Shown here: positions 14,301-26,906 of the stretch, piece by piece
Numbering within the stretch: position 1 is the first letter of the stretch
Layout of the letters: every line of letters starts with the position of its first letter
Source of the DNA: Onchocerca lupi
Taxonomy: Eukaryota; Nematoda; Chromadorea; Rhabditida; Onchocercidae
Reading direction: 5' to 3'
Assembly: GCA_028564675.1 (NCBI GenBank)
Contig: JAOVVO010000055.1
Span: 62,001-126,000, forward strand
Length of the DNA: 64,000 nt
Position numbers and translations under genes: made by a program
Notes under the pieces: generated by a model
What the model was told of the DNA's origin: nothing
Databases searched by the model: none
Seen by the model: only the letters and a program-made list of their open reading frames with translations

Positions 14301-15037
14301 TTACAATGATAATCTGAAAAAAGTCGTACATAAGCGGAAAAAACAAATGAGGAAGAATGCAAAATGATGGAAAATGATTTTGAAAGCATAGAGTAAAGCA
14401 CACGAAAATATATTATTCTCAGAAGTTGACTACAATTTCAGAAATCATCAGACAGTTATCAGCCATTAAAAAGCTGTCACAGATTTCTCAACCTGACGAT
14501 TCTAAGGTATTTCAGACTCATAAAGATGAATTCAAATAATTTCCTATAAAAATATCAGATTATATAGTGTCAAACAATTTGTCTTATCAGCAACATTTTG
14601 AGTAACGAAATTATTCAGATCTTTGCTGTTTATGTAGCATATTTTTAGAATAGACAAGCAGAAACTATCAGTATATCGAATAGAGACAAAGATCGTCAGG
14701 ATTTAATTTACTCAAAAGTTTGGAGCGCTGCTACTTCTGTCATTATGTAAGAAATCTCATCTCTGATGTCTCGATTTTAATCTTTCAGTATCTGAAGACT
14801 AAAATAGGGTAAATTGGAATAGAAATTGAGAAGAATAAAACATAAAAAAACACTAAAAGAAAAAGTTACCTTACAAAATTCCATTTCCGATTGTACACGC
14901 GCATGTATCGAATTGATATAATTATTAACCATTGGTAGAGTGATAAAAACGGCCAGAATTGCCACAAATGAAAATGTAACCGCCGAAAATGTCACCAATC
15001 GATAGGCTTTCTCTCGTACTTCCGATTCGATTAACAT
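11382..15037 (-). CDS. Cuticle collagen A
   Basis: Six exons on the minus strand: 15037-14870, 12709-12571, 12359-12251, 12119-12037, 11903-11719 and 11609-11382. They give 912 bases, 303 residues plus stop. The order is typical of nematode cuticle collagens. A short N-terminal cytosolic piece precedes a signal-anchor helix (about residues 13-38). A non-collagenous stretch contains a subtilisin-type cleavage site RAKR at 93-96. A Cys cluster YCEGCCLPG starts the first Gly-X-Y block. A central Cys knot (ICEEAVEPPCLPC) interrupts the repeats, and a second Gly-X-Y block follows. The C-terminal domain is ICPKYCALDGGVFFEDG plus TRR. Such chains trimerise, are cleaved and secreted, and are cross-linked into the cuticle. 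ATG 15037 was chosen because it precedes the conserved REKAYRLVTFSAV box. It is a tandem paralogue of the next collagen. I cannot assign a C. elegans orthologue. Confidence 0.93.
12710..14869 (-). other. 2.2-kb first intron of collagen A
   Basis: The intron between the signal-anchor exon and the cleavage-site exon is by far the longest in this gene. It holds a segment at about 14040-14289 that is open on both strands and less AT-rich than its surroundings, described under findings. Otherwise I see nothing in it. Confidence 0.55.
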
Positions 15038-15304
15038 GATGGCTGCTTCGATCCAAACTTCAGGTCCAAAATGACCAGCTCTGTAACTGTAAATTTATAA
15101 TTTAATTGCAATCCGTTTAATAAAACAGTCTCTGAAATACCCAAATTCATTATAATTAACCAGTATCATATAACTACTGCACTTGTTTGGATGTGTATGT
15201 GTGTGTGTACATGAAATGAGGACTAAATGAAAATGGTAACAATTTATATATTGAAATCAAAAAGTTGATTGTCTTGCAGAAGTTGTCAGAGTTTGTTTTT
15301 TTTT

Positions 15305-15306
<2 letters not shown>

Positions 15307-15340
<34 letters not shown>
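15307..15340. repeat. Homopolymer T34
   Basis: Thirty-four consecutive T, preceded by TTTTCC, about 270 bp upstream of the collagen A start. Its length is likely to vary between individuals and may be misassembled. Confidence 0.9.
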
Positions 15341-15341
<1 letters not shown>

Positions 15342-16631
15342 GAGGAAGAATGAACTCCGCCCTGATAGCTTCTGAAGAGGAACAGAGGAATGAATGTGAC
15401 AGAAAGGTGACAAGAAAGAAGGGAAAAAAGGAGCAGAAAATGTTCGATTATGGAAATATCGGAATATTTTACGTCTTCTCCTGCATCTCCCGCGGCAATT
15501 CCATCATCGACTGCTGTCGAGAGAAGTGTACGATAATGACAACAGGTAGAACCTACCTTCTATTCTGCCAGCCCTTTTGTTCTGGTTACCTGGAATATTC
15601 CACTTTTCGCTGTCCACTCTATTCATCCAGATGAAATTTTCTTGAAAAACAACTTTGATCATGTTTGAGCACATTAAATTATTTTTCATTTCTGCCTCCC
15701 TTTTTCTCTCTCATTCGACTCTAAAATCCAAATGAGAGAACGGTCATTTTTCGCCAACTTTCTGACAAGTTGGCTGATAAGAATATGAAGCAAAACTAAT
15801 TTATCCCTTCCTTTTCCAACTTTTCTCAAAATATTCCTATTGTCTGGTGAATAAACATTCCAGAAGCTTTGCCAAGATAACTACTTGCAAGAAATGATGT
15901 GATTCGATATGTTTGTCAAATTCCAAAACTTTCGCAACATACTAATCCTCATTTCATTGATTGATTACCAATTATCGCCAAATATTAACGATTTTACGAG
16001 CTACTGCTTTCAATTATTCTTTTCACTAATGTAAAAGAAAAAACCTTTCTACATAGGGAATAAAGTTATGCCTATTGTCAGACAATCACTAATTAATTAC
16101 TAATTATCTAAATTACAGTACTAACACATATCTTTATTCCATAATAAAAATCAGCATGCTTAATTTTTTGCTCAGAAAGCAAAAAATATTGCCACCAATT
16201 TGTATTCATATATGTGTTCATTCAGATGGTATTGAAAGAATGAATATCCTTTCGACAACTTTCAAAATTATTTTTAAAATTTAAATTATTGAATTATTTG
16301 CTTCCTTTATTTGATCCTAACATTGACAAGATGAAGAATATCGGCCAATTTGTCAAAAAACCACTTCCTGCAAGCTTGAAACTGAATATATATTATTAGG
16401 AGTTGTCTAATTTTCACATTCAATAAAACAAAATGCGCCATTATGAATATATAACATAAGCGACAAGAAGGATGAATTTTTCGGATTTTCTGGATGACTC
16501 GATAACAATTATTTTATCTTCAGCAATTTTGTTTTCTAGTCCAGTGATTTCCACGAACAATAATTTTCGACGAACATTTCAGAAATCGAGTTTTTCTATG
16601 AGCTGAGCTATGAAGAAAAAAGATCGCCCAA

Positions 16632-16652
16632 TTTTTTTTTTTTTTTTTTTTT
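16632..16652. repeat. Homopolymer T21
   Basis: Twenty-one consecutive T in the spacer between the collagen genes, one of several T-rich runs from 16620 to 17580. Confidence 0.9.
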
Positions 16653-17870
16653 AATAACAATTGTTGGGAAATAAACGAGAGAACAGAACTGTTTTTTTTT
16701 TTCGGTAATTAAAAAAACACAAATTGTTCAATTATCATCAATGGATTGCATTTTTTCTTCTTTTTTTTTTAATTTTTCATTTTTCACTATGTCGAATACG
16801 TATAATATGAAAATTCCATAACAAATAGTATAAACTTTTTAATTTCTTGAAACTTTCATTTTTTTCTTTGTCCATAATTTCATCTTTCACTAATTTTCTC
16901 GTAAATAAAGTCCTGCATATAGATCACATTTCTAATAATTGTCGCAGTTTCATCTTTCATTCAAATTTGTGCCACCAAATTCGAATATTAGAATAAATAA
17001 TTGTAATATCGAGCTTGTGGATTTCAATTTCAATCAAAATTTGATGTCATAAAACATTTAACCACTTGGGAACTTGTTATTTTCATTTTAGTTCAATTTT
17101 ACAACTTTAAAAAATGTAAAGATGCAAATCTCTCTTTCTTATTCGATTTCAAACGCTTCTAAAAATCTGTAAACTATGAAATTTCAGTGAAAATATCGTA
17201 AATATTTGTCACCTTTCATCACTTTTTTTTTTCAGATACACATTAGGTTTCAGAAAATATAGAAGGAATTTTTGAAAGAAAATACAACATGAAGGAGTGA
17301 TTCAATGAAAAATCATTAGTTCTACAAGTTTTTTTTTTTTTTTTTCAAAGTTTTTACAAATTTGTTAATAGAAAAAAGCATTACAATGTACGATTCTTTC
17401 GGCCGCATGTTTATTAAATAGACAGAAAATATGCTGAATAACTATGCAAATACTGAATTTGATTGAAATATAATCTGCTTTGTAAGACGTGTTGTGCAAG
17501 AAAGCTGCAAACTTTTATGCGAATCATTTATTGCTGCATTTCTTCGTCTCATAACTGCCATTTTTTTTTTTTTTTTTCATTTCTACTGTCATTTTTTAAT
17601 AAGAAATTCAAATTGATAGTAGAATGTTCAAAATGGTCGCACAAAGTGATAAAAGAAATTTTCGTTGCTTCGTTGGGAATTCCAAAAAATGGTGACGAAG
17701 ATCAGTGCACATAAATCCTAAAACAGTTGGAAATTTTTTAATATTTTAAAAAAAATACAAAAAATAAAGGTTCTTTTTGTTTAAAACTATAACATAAGTA
17801 CGATAATTTTAATTCAAAGAACAAAGTTTTAATGAGTAATTTATAAAAAATGTAACGCAATGTTGCTTAC

Positions 17871-20735
17871 TTAACGTCGTGATCCATCCTCAAAGAAAAC
17901 ACCACCATCCAAAGCACAATATTTTGGACAAATACCTCGTTCGCCAGGTGGTCCAGGTTGACCTGGCTGCCCTGGTCCACCTATCTCTCCCGGAGTACCT
18001 GGTTGTCCAGGTTGACCAGGTTGCCCACGGGGACCAGGATTGCCTGGTTGTCCTGGATTTCCCGGCAGTCCGATGTCACCTGGTTCTCCTGGTGGTCCCT
18101 GCAAATATTTGTGATTGGAATTGATTTTGTAAGCTGAAGATTTCAAACTTGACATCATCCAAGCAAAGAATCATGTGTCATATACAAACTTCTGTTCCAG
18201 CTGGTCCTGGATCTCCGGGCTGTGGTGGTACAGGCATAACCGAGCGACCTGGTTCACCAGGTGGTCCGTCTATACCTGGATTCCCATTGGGTCCGGGTAG
18301 TCCTGGTAATCCCGGTGGTCCTGGACGACCGGGATTTCCGTTACGGCCTGGTGGTCCAGGTGGTCCAGATGATCCTAAATTTTAAAAAAGTGATCAATTT
18401 TATGAATGTAGTGTATTTGTTTTGTTAATCATATTTCATTCCTTTTTTTATCTGAATGATATTGCTGAGTCCATTCACAATTTTTAAGTTTGAGAACACT
18501 TACTAAACAATAACCAGAGAAAATAATTCATTCCGGATTCTTTCTGGTTTGAAACCAGTTTTTATTTAATAGTGTCAGTGCGATGCACATCTGCATCAAT
18601 CAGTTAATAAAAACAAGGAAAAATGCCAATAATTCAATTCTTCCCAAACTATTGTGATTATTCAAATAGAAATACAGTGCATGTTATCTACCATTTGAAT
18701 TGTTCATTATCACAATAATTATCAAAAATATTACCATATATGGAGATGAATGGTGTCGTCCTTTATAAAAATGTGAAATCAAACTTTCTGTCAATTTGTT
18801 GTTTTTCGTAAAAGAAAATATGTTGGATACATACAGAATTTCAATACTTCCTTTGAAAGACTACATTTGTTTGCTAGCGGAAGTTGAGGAAAAAAATAGT
18901 CAAATAAATACTATAAATAGTCATTGGAAAACTCACGAATGAGAGATGACGTTAAATAGGAGCTAAAACTTTTGAAACTTTAAAGGATAGACTCAAAGAT
19001 AGATAGATGGGAGACGGTTCCGGTGGCATGACCGTTTCTATTCATACATGTCTGTAAATTTAATGTGTGCATATGATGTATTACACTACTTTCAACAATT
19101 TTCACGGACAGAAGGTAATTCAAGGAGCAAGAGAAACTTGTTCTGATTCAATTTACATTCACGTGATAATATTTCGGCCGATTAATGAGTCTTTTAATTA
19201 TCTTAAAAAAAATTATGGGATAATATCGAAAATTCATTTTATAATTATGGAAGCATATAACTATTGAATTAAGGAGATTTTTTTTAAATTGGTAAGCTAG
19301 TTAGATAGTCTTTCCGATTTTCTAGATTACTGGTCTTCGATGACAAGTGGCAGAAATTCATGTCATAAAATAATACGAATATATATTTCCATCTAAGCAA
19401 CATAAATATATATTTTGAGTAGTTATTTCGTTTCTCTCATTTAATTTGCGAAAATTTCCCAGAATTTAAAAGAAATATAAACAAACCTTTCTCTCCGACT
19501 GAACCCGGTGGTCCTTGTGGCCCTGGTGGACATGGTCTGCATGGCAATGATTCCAATTCCTCACAAATCCTAAATTTGAAGAAATAAAGAAAAATTTTGA
19601 AGAAATAAAGGAATATCAAGATTAATAAATGCTACCAACACCGGAAGACATTTTTCTATTCACCCAGATGGCTTTCGACAGCCACACGATACCTTAAACA
19701 TTATTTTACAACTCAAAATTTCACTTATGGACAGAGACATATTCTTGTGTAGTTGTCAAAGACAGTTAAAATTCAGCAATCAAGAATAAGCTACTGAAAT
19801 TAGAAATATGAGCAAAAATAGTTAACCTTGGTGGTCTTCCTGGGAAGCCGGGTGCACCTGGCGGTCCTGGAAGCCCTGGTAATCCTGGTTTGCCAGGTGG
19901 ACCATTAGGTCCTGGTTCCCCAGGCAAACAACATGCTGAAGTGAAAGTAGTAGAAATTGATGAACTGAAAAATTTAGAAACAAATTCTGATAAATCTCAG
20001 CAAGCTGAATTTTCAGGATTGTAACAAACCTTCGCATCCAGCTTGTCGCTTAGTTCTAGTAATGTTGAATGAATTTGCGATACTACCACCGACAACATGT
20101 ACTGCTTCAGACGCTTCAGCCGCTTCGGATGCACGATGTTCACGGATTTCAAGCATGACTTCATTGGCTGATGTCTAAATTGAAGCTAGATTTCAGTTAA
20201 TCGTAACTAGAGTATTTATTATTTCAAATTCTGCAGCTTTAGATTATTCATCTGATCCATTCTGTTGAAAGACCGAGATTTAGCAAAATCCATAATTGAT
20301 CAATAGATGAATGTTTTCCCTAAGTTAGTTCTCGAGGACAAATTAAACATTTGTTTAGTTAGCAATGTATCCTCTTATATTCTATTTTCATAATTAGATA
20401 CTATCTCCAAATAATTCGATAAAAATACAAGAAGATTTAGAAATCAATAAAGTAATCGATGCTTAAGCTTTATGTATCCCTGAGTTCTACTGCTTCTTCT
20501 GATAATTTATCATTATTATCATTTAGAAGGACCAATTGCTTCACCATAAATAACATTAAATATCATATTACACCTGACAATATTCCATTTCTTCGTAAAC
20601 TCGTGAATTGATAGTAGTGATATAGTTGTTAACCATCGGTAATGTCACAAATATAGTTAGAAGGGAAACTAACGAGAAGATTACCGCTGTATACGTCACA
20701 AACGTATAAACTTTTTCTCGTGCTTCAATCTTCAT
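17871..20735 (-). CDS. Cuticle collagen B
   Basis: Six exons on the minus strand: 20735-20574, 20174-20030, 19935-19827, 19569-19487, 18374-18190 and 18098-17871. The total is again 912 bases and 303 residues. The N-terminus has a Lys/Arg-rich start and a signal-anchor helix (residues about 12-36). A non-collagenous Ala/Glu-rich segment follows, then a cleavage site RTKR at 94-97 and the pair CC at 104-105. A Gly-X-Y block, a Cys knot (ICEELESLPCRPC) and a second Gly-X-Y block come next. The C-terminal domain is the same as in collagen A except SRR for TRR at the end. A good acceptor (ATTTTAG) abuts the ATG directly, which fits trans-splicing of a spliced leader. Role as for collagen A: a structural chain of the cuticle. 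The sequence between anchor and cleavage site differs most from its neighbour. Confidence 0.93.
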
Positions 20736-22219
20736 CTAAAATAATTGAGCATTTTACAAATTTTGTTTAAAAATTTCATTCTAATAATTTCAAATTTATT
20801 ATGGTATCAGTGATCAGCAAAAGAACTACTGTAATATCTAAAATTAAAGAAAACATGTCAATGTTTGAAAGAAGATCGATGAAGTCTTCTAGAACAGAAT
20901 GATTCCTTAGATATGGTATCAGTTTCATATAATATTACAATTACATACAATTCCTGCTTTTCGAGCAACTTTTATAGCGACATCTACGAAGTTACATGCT
21001 GTAATGTGTTCTGCAATGCAAGCCAACAATATTTTCATCGTTTTTTCTACACACTTCCATTTCCTTCTCTTCTTGACCTGAACGTTTAACGGAATACCGG
21101 TTTTGCTTCGAGGAGTAGGAACTTGTAAACAGTTCCGTTACTGCAAACATTTCTTGACATTTCGATACCATCAGCTAACTTTGTTATATGCAATTGCTGC
21201 TGAAATTGTGAGTCTAGAAGGAAAAGATTGAAAAATTGAAAATTGGCAAAAGACAAGAAGTCTCGAGATACAATAAGAGAAGACAAGTTTGAATTAGCAT
21301 AGCTGAAAGCTCGCTTCAGAGAAATATCGATACAGATCTGTCGCTTATTAGATTGGAATTATTCTTCGCTTCATATCGTTACAATTCATATCTCTTACAT
21401 TAGCTTGAAGAAAGCCCAAATCTTCCCAATCTTTTTTTTTGAATATTTTTTTAAAATACATTTTGTTTAACAAATAAATTTTGTCCATTTTCTTTTCTTT
21501 TAATATATAAGAAAGTTTCAGAACTTTCTAAATGATTTCCCAAAAGAATAAACTGATTGACTTATTTCTTGAACAAATACAAAAGAAATTAAAAATCTAA
21601 GCTCTTCATTTTATGAAAAAGAATTTAAATTAAATGTTTCATTCTATTTATCTTGAAATATTTCAATTAAATTTTCTTTTCTTAGTTATCGAAAGTTAAT
21701 TTATGATTCCTTTACTTTAATTAAAACAATTGCTGATCACTTAATCAATAACACTGAATATCAAAGAGTAGTTATTTGCAATGGATTGAAAATTGCTTTC
21801 AGCATCTATTTATCTCGAAATTTCGGATCGGATTGTTAGGAAAATCCTCGATATATTCCGCGGAGAAATCTCAGACAAGCTTACTTAATTCACTCATGCA
21901 ACATAACAGTTTCAGAAGGTTCATAGTCGTTTCGAGATTTTTTGACGTGAAACGATGGAGATTGAGATTTTCTCAGAAGTTCTGCTTGTGTCATCGGAAG
22001 TCAAGTTTTGTGTATTCGTTCAAATAGAGACGAAAAAGCTACATCTGTTGCAGTATTCTTTACGAATTATAGATTATTCTTGAAAGATACATCAATTAAA
22101 GTAGAATTTGAGTCAGGCCGTGTTTAACTCAGAATCACTTCGTGGATGCAGAAATCTTTAAAGGTTTCTGCTTTAGTTATTGATTTTGCGATACTGGGAT
22201 GGAGCTAAATTAGGGAGGA
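20736..22219. other. Shared 5' flank of collagen B and mlh-1
   Basis: The two genes diverge from this 1.5-kb stretch, so both promoters should be here. I see no TATA box or other clear element. On the minus strand at 20949-21038 there is an isolated exon-like open frame resembling the N-terminal helix of inositol monophosphatase (see findings). Nothing else is recognisable. Confidence 0.5.
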
Positions 22220-25200
22220 ATGATACGTCGTCTTCCGGAAGATGTTGTCAACCGTATCGCAGCCGGAGAAGTGATTGTACGAGCAGCAAATGTTATTAAA
22301 GAGTTGATTGAAAATGCATTAGATGCGGGAGCTACGGAAATCGTCGTTACAGCCAAAAATGGTGGTCTCGATTTACTGAAAGTACAGGTAATACAAGAAC
22401 CATTGAAATTTAAAATACCACTTGTATCCGTACTTTCAAATATTCGCCATCTCTTTTTGTTGAAAAATATTTTAAAATTTTTTTGTAGAAATTTAGCTTA
22501 AATGATTTATTTCTTTGCTTTTATTAGTTTTTTTCGATGATAGTATCGATATTTTTTCTGAAAATTTGAATAACTTTCCGTTTCTTTTTTTTTTTCTTTT
22601 TTTTTAGGACAATGGTAAAGGAATTGCTAAAGATGATTTACCAATTGTCTGTGAACGTTTTACAACATCGAAACTAAAGAAATATGAAGATTTGGAAAGT
22701 ATGAGCACATTTGGATTCAGAGGTGAAGCATTGGCATCCATAAGTTATGTGGCTAAAGTGACGATTATTTCGAAAACTTCGGATTCACACTGTGCTTATG
22801 TTGGTCGTTATACAGGTATTCACTTTATAGCGGGTGTTTACTATCGAATAATTTAGGATTATCATTAAATTGAACAAAAGATGCTGAAAATAATTCCCGA
22901 AACATTCTCACACTTTCCGTTTTTCCTTATAGAAGGTTATCATCTGTTATCAGATTCCATTATAAAGAAGTTAAAGAAAAAAAAATTTAGTGTAAATTTC
23001 TTTTACGTTCTCAATTTTGATTACTCACTGTTAAAAGCTATATTTTAAAGACAAAGCGCGAGATTGATCCAAAAGTATTGGTATAATTTGATGAATAAAA
23101 TTGTGATCCGCACTGTTATAGATAGCCAGCTGCAAGGTGATATAAAACCATCAGCTGGTCTTAATGGTACCACGGTAACTGCTGAAGATCTATTTTACAA
23201 TTGTCCATCTCGTCGTCGAGCACTTAAATATCCTGCTGACGAAATGAATCGTATTGCTGATGTTGTCGTACGATATGCTGTTCATAATCCGTGAGTATAG
23301 TGGCGTTTATAACACCACTGAAGTCTTTTTATTCGTTATAAATTTTGATAGAATTTCATCTAGAATCATTCATTAATTTCAGTTCTGTATCATTTACATT
23401 ACGACGCTGTGGTAGTGGGAGTGATTTTCGAACGGCTGGTACGAATGATCTTTGTAAAACGATATCTTCATTACTTGGCGGAAAGTTTTCAAAAGTAGTC
23501 CTTTTCAAATTAGAAACGGAAATTTCTGTCTGGGATCATTTTATGTTTTACCACAGTAATTATAAGACAAAAATTTGGTTTGCATATTGTTTTAGGATCT
23601 CGTCTTGCTAAGTCATAGTGATTCAGCGTTACATTTCACTTTAAATGGCTGTTTAGTACGACCCACCGCTTCATGTACTGCTGAGAATCTTCAAAATCGG
23701 CAGGTAATTCGTATTATTTCTCATGTTTCTATTTATAACTATGTATAAAAACGGGAATTGTAATTTTCGATAGGCTTACAATTCCCGTTTTTATACAGCA
23801 GTGAAGATATTCAAAATAACTACCAGCAAATGCAATCATCAAATATTTGAGTCTTTGGGAAATTATTTTTCTGCATAGCTCAATTTTTTCATTTTATTTT
23901 GTATCAAAGCACTTAAATAGAGCAAAAGTTTTCCAGAATCGTCAGAAAATTTTTTATTTGTTCATCAATGGTCGTAGTGTCGAATGTAACGCGCTTAAGC
24001 AAGCCCTGGATGTTGTTTTTGCCGCTCAAAATACTATGTCGCCTTTTGTTATGATTTCTTTGCAGGTATTTCGAATTAAATTTTTAATGTTTTACGAATA
24101 TGAAATAGTCATCAATAGCAGAAAATTTGAGAAGCAATATTTGTGTTATCAACTCATGTTATCAACTTCATACTTGCTATTAATCAATCAAGTTATCCTC
24201 ATTTGAAAGTTCAGTGAATGATTGACTGATAAAAGTTTTTTTTTTTGACATTTTATAAGATTTATTGGTCATAAATGAATGAATTTTGAACTATTAATGA
24301 ACTGATTAATTTCCATTTATAGATTGAACCGAAACGTGTCGATGTTAATGTGCATCCGACCAAATCTGTCGTTTATTTTCTGGAACAGGATAGCATCATC
24401 AGTTCTATTCAAGATGTTAGTTTCTTATTTGGTTCTGTTTTCGAAATTTCATTTAAATTATGGTATGCAGTGTATTGCAGAGTTTGCAAAAATCCCTTGT
24501 TCTTTGAAGTTTATTTCGGGATCATTATATTAATTATATATTTCTCAGTATGTGGAAAATTTGATACTAAGTTCGGCTGGCAGTTGTGATGTATGTCCGA
24601 AATTTTCATTGATGGTCGATAGTACTGATAGCAGTTCATCAAAATCAGTTAATATGCTGAAGAGTTCAAGTACAAAGAAGAAGCAGTTAATGATGTTTGT
24701 CCCAGAATCACTTGGTGGACCACCACCTTCTTCGAACACAAAATCACCAAAAGTTTATCCCCACCAGGTTTCATAACTATAAATTTTAATTTACTTCGAT
24801 CACAAAATTTGTTCATTAATAATTTTTTCATATCTCAAGTTTATGTAATTTAAAAGCAGGAATAAGTTTTGAATTTTTTCAAGCTGGTACGAACAGATGC
24901 GAAGGAGAGACGCTTAGAAGAATTTATCGGTAGTCAGTCACAGATTGTATCGTCCCAATGTGTAATAAATGATGCCACTTCGAGGTACTTTTATAATGAG
25001 ATTATCGACGATTGGAGATTGAGTAGTATTTCTTTCTAATGGGAAGATATATCGCTGTGTTTATTTGTGGTCGTATTTAGAATTTTCGCCAGAAAATCGG
25101 TCTGTTAGAAGTTGGACAGGTTTAGTAACATGCTTGAAAAACAGTGCAAGTGGAAATGTTGTTGAAAACTTTTATTTTCAGCTTTCAATTCTTGAGATAC

Positions 25201-26740
25201 TATTTTAAATTTACTTGCAGTTGATTTGAGATTATGATTATGAAATTGTTTCCAGTATAAAAGTAGAAAAGATTTGAAAACTTGGCGAAACTTGAATTTT
25301 ATGATAACTTTGGTTTAAGATTTGCTTTACTTATTCAGCTTAAAATCGTCAAATGATGATCAGTGGCGCGAATTTGAATTTGAATCACTGCAAAATATGA
25401 AGAAAGCACTTTGTGCAACGGCTTCTGTCAGTTTACGTTCGTTATTCAAAGAACATATATATGTTGGAGCCGTGAATGTTGATCAGGTTCTTATCCAACA
25501 TTCAACATCAATTTATTTGGTAGATGCTCAAGATTGTTTACGGAATTTTTTTTATCAGGTAACTTTTCTGTAGCTGAAAAAAACTGATGGATAAGTAAAT
25601 GGAAATATAAAAGTCTAGACATAATATAGGTTTTCTGTTAATTGATTAGAACATCAGAATGCAGAATTTTTTTTTTGAGGTTTCAATCTTGGTGAATAAT
25701 GGTTGCTTTTTAAATTAAATTTCCTTTATAGCGCTAGTGCTGAAAGTAGTTTAAGGAAGGCTTAGTCACTCGCAGATGTCGTTTAAAAAATAGATTAAAG
25801 GAGGCTTAAATTAAGTGGTTGTTTTTTGAATCTTCTAAGCAATAATACAATAATTTCACTAATTTTGTTACGGTACTTAAAGTATCTTTTACTGCTTCTT
25901 CTAAACATTGTTGAAAATTTGCCTTTCTAAATTTTATTTTCCAGCTGATGAGATATCCTTAGTTGCAGATTCTCGTCCTTTCATTTGGTAATTTTGGTTC
26001 ATATAAACTAAGCGAAAGCGCATCGTTAATTGAACTGTTATGCATTGCTGATAATAATTTATCTCCTACAGAAGCTCATCAAAAAGCAGCTATTATAGTT
26101 GAAAATCGCGAAATGTTGGATGATTATTTCTGTTTATCCATTACGGAGAATGGAAATCTTAATTCGATCCCGTCTTTAGTCGATGGATTTATTCCTCAAC
26201 TGGAATCTCTTCCACAGTTGATATTAACATTGGCAAATGACATTATATGGGATGATGTCAGTTTTTTATAATCGCTCGAGATGTTTAAATTCAGCAAATT
26301 TATTCTTATAACATTATGTATAATAATAGCTTTAAAATAACATTATTTGGGATAGCTTTTGCAATTTTAAGTTCCAAAAAATTCAGTAACTAAATTCACT
26401 TTTTTCTAAAAATTTAAATGCAAAAATTTGGAGGAGAAATCAATAGTTGCACAAAAAATTTTTTTAGAAATTATGTTTAAGCTTGTCCTATTTTCAGGAG
26501 CAAATTTGTTTCGAGCAAATTTGTCAGGCATTATCGAAGTTCTTTTGTCTTAAAAAGGAATTCTGTAGTGGAGAAGCGATTTCGGGTTTGTGTAACGAAA
26601 AACTCTCTTGGAAGAATGCCTATCAGGATATCCTATTCCCAGCCTTAAAAATGAATTTTTTACCCCCGCAGAAATTAATGTCCTCACTACGTCGAATTGC
26701 TGATTTGCATGATTTGTACAAAGTTTTCGAAAGATGCTAA
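22220..26740 (+). CDS. mlh-1: DNA mismatch repair protein MLH1
   Basis: Twelve exons give 2058 bases, 685 residues plus stop: 22220-22387, 22608-22815, 23122-23290, 23383-23494, 23596-23703, 23937-24065, 24323-24415, 24549-24767, 24884-24984, 25339-25558, 25969-26256 and 26498-26740. The N-terminal GHKL ATPase has all MutL motifs: ELIENALDAGAT near residue 30 with the catalytic Glu, DNGKGI, and GFRGEALASI. The transducer domain follows, with FINGRSVE and VDVNVHPTK. After a Ser-rich linker and VRTDAKERRLEEF comes the C-terminal dimerisation domain. The protein ends in FERC, the conserved MLH1 terminus that contributes to the partner's metal site in MutL-alpha. MLH1 acts in the nucleus with a PMS2/PMS1-type partner, downstream of MutS. 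Human MLH1 is 756 residues; the shorter length is mainly in the linker. The start is the only ATG in frame ahead of the LPEDVVNRIAAGEV box. Confidence 0.97.
23743..23796. repeat. Perfect 21-bp inverted repeat in mlh-1 intron 5
   Basis: Arms 23743-23763 and 23776-23796 are exact reverse complements, separated by 12 bases. The arms contain ACGGGAATTG and its complement. As RNA on either strand this forms a 21-bp hairpin. It lies wholly inside the intron, 40 bases after the exon 5 donor. Confidence 0.9.
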
Positions 26741-26819
26741 TGACTTGAAGCTTTGCTTCTATGAAAAATTTGAGAACCGTTTGCAAAACTTTTTTATTAT
26801 TGTTGAGAAATAGCAAAAA

Positions 26820-26825
26820 AATAAA
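26820..26825 (+). terminator. Candidate poly(A) signal of mlh-1
   Basis: AATAAA lies 80 bases after the mlh-1 stop, in the 166-bp gap shared with the converging patched-related gene. Confidence 0.5.
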
Positions 26826-26887
26826 ATTATCCGAATTTATTATGCTCATTCATTTTTCTAACAGACTTCTATTACTCATATCGTTAA

Positions 26888-26893
26888 TTTATT
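26888..26893 (-). terminator. Candidate poly(A) signal of the patched-related gene
   Basis: TTTATT on the plus strand reads AATAAA on the minus strand, 14 bases beyond the stop of the patched-related gene. It is between that stop and the mlh-1 poly(A) signal. Confidence 0.45.
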
Positions 26894-26906
26894 TTTCAGG
26901 ATTTTA

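Larger units (their letters stand above)
15038..17870. other. Intergenic between the two collagens (promoter side of collagen A)
   Basis: The 2.8 kb hold the 5' flank of collagen A and the 3' flank of collagen B. A possible splice acceptor (TTTACAG, minus strand) lies about 48 bases upstream of the collagen A start and could take a spliced leader. Long T runs stand at 15307-15340, 16632-16652 and near 17330-17346 and 17564-17578. The open frame read through the first T run (15269-15634) is a low-complexity artefact in its first third, and I do not call it a gene. Confidence 0.55.

Noticed and set aside
15269..15634. 121-codon plus-strand frame through the T34 run
   Set aside because: The first third is poly-Phe from the homopolymer. 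The remainder has no similarity I know and no splice or start context.
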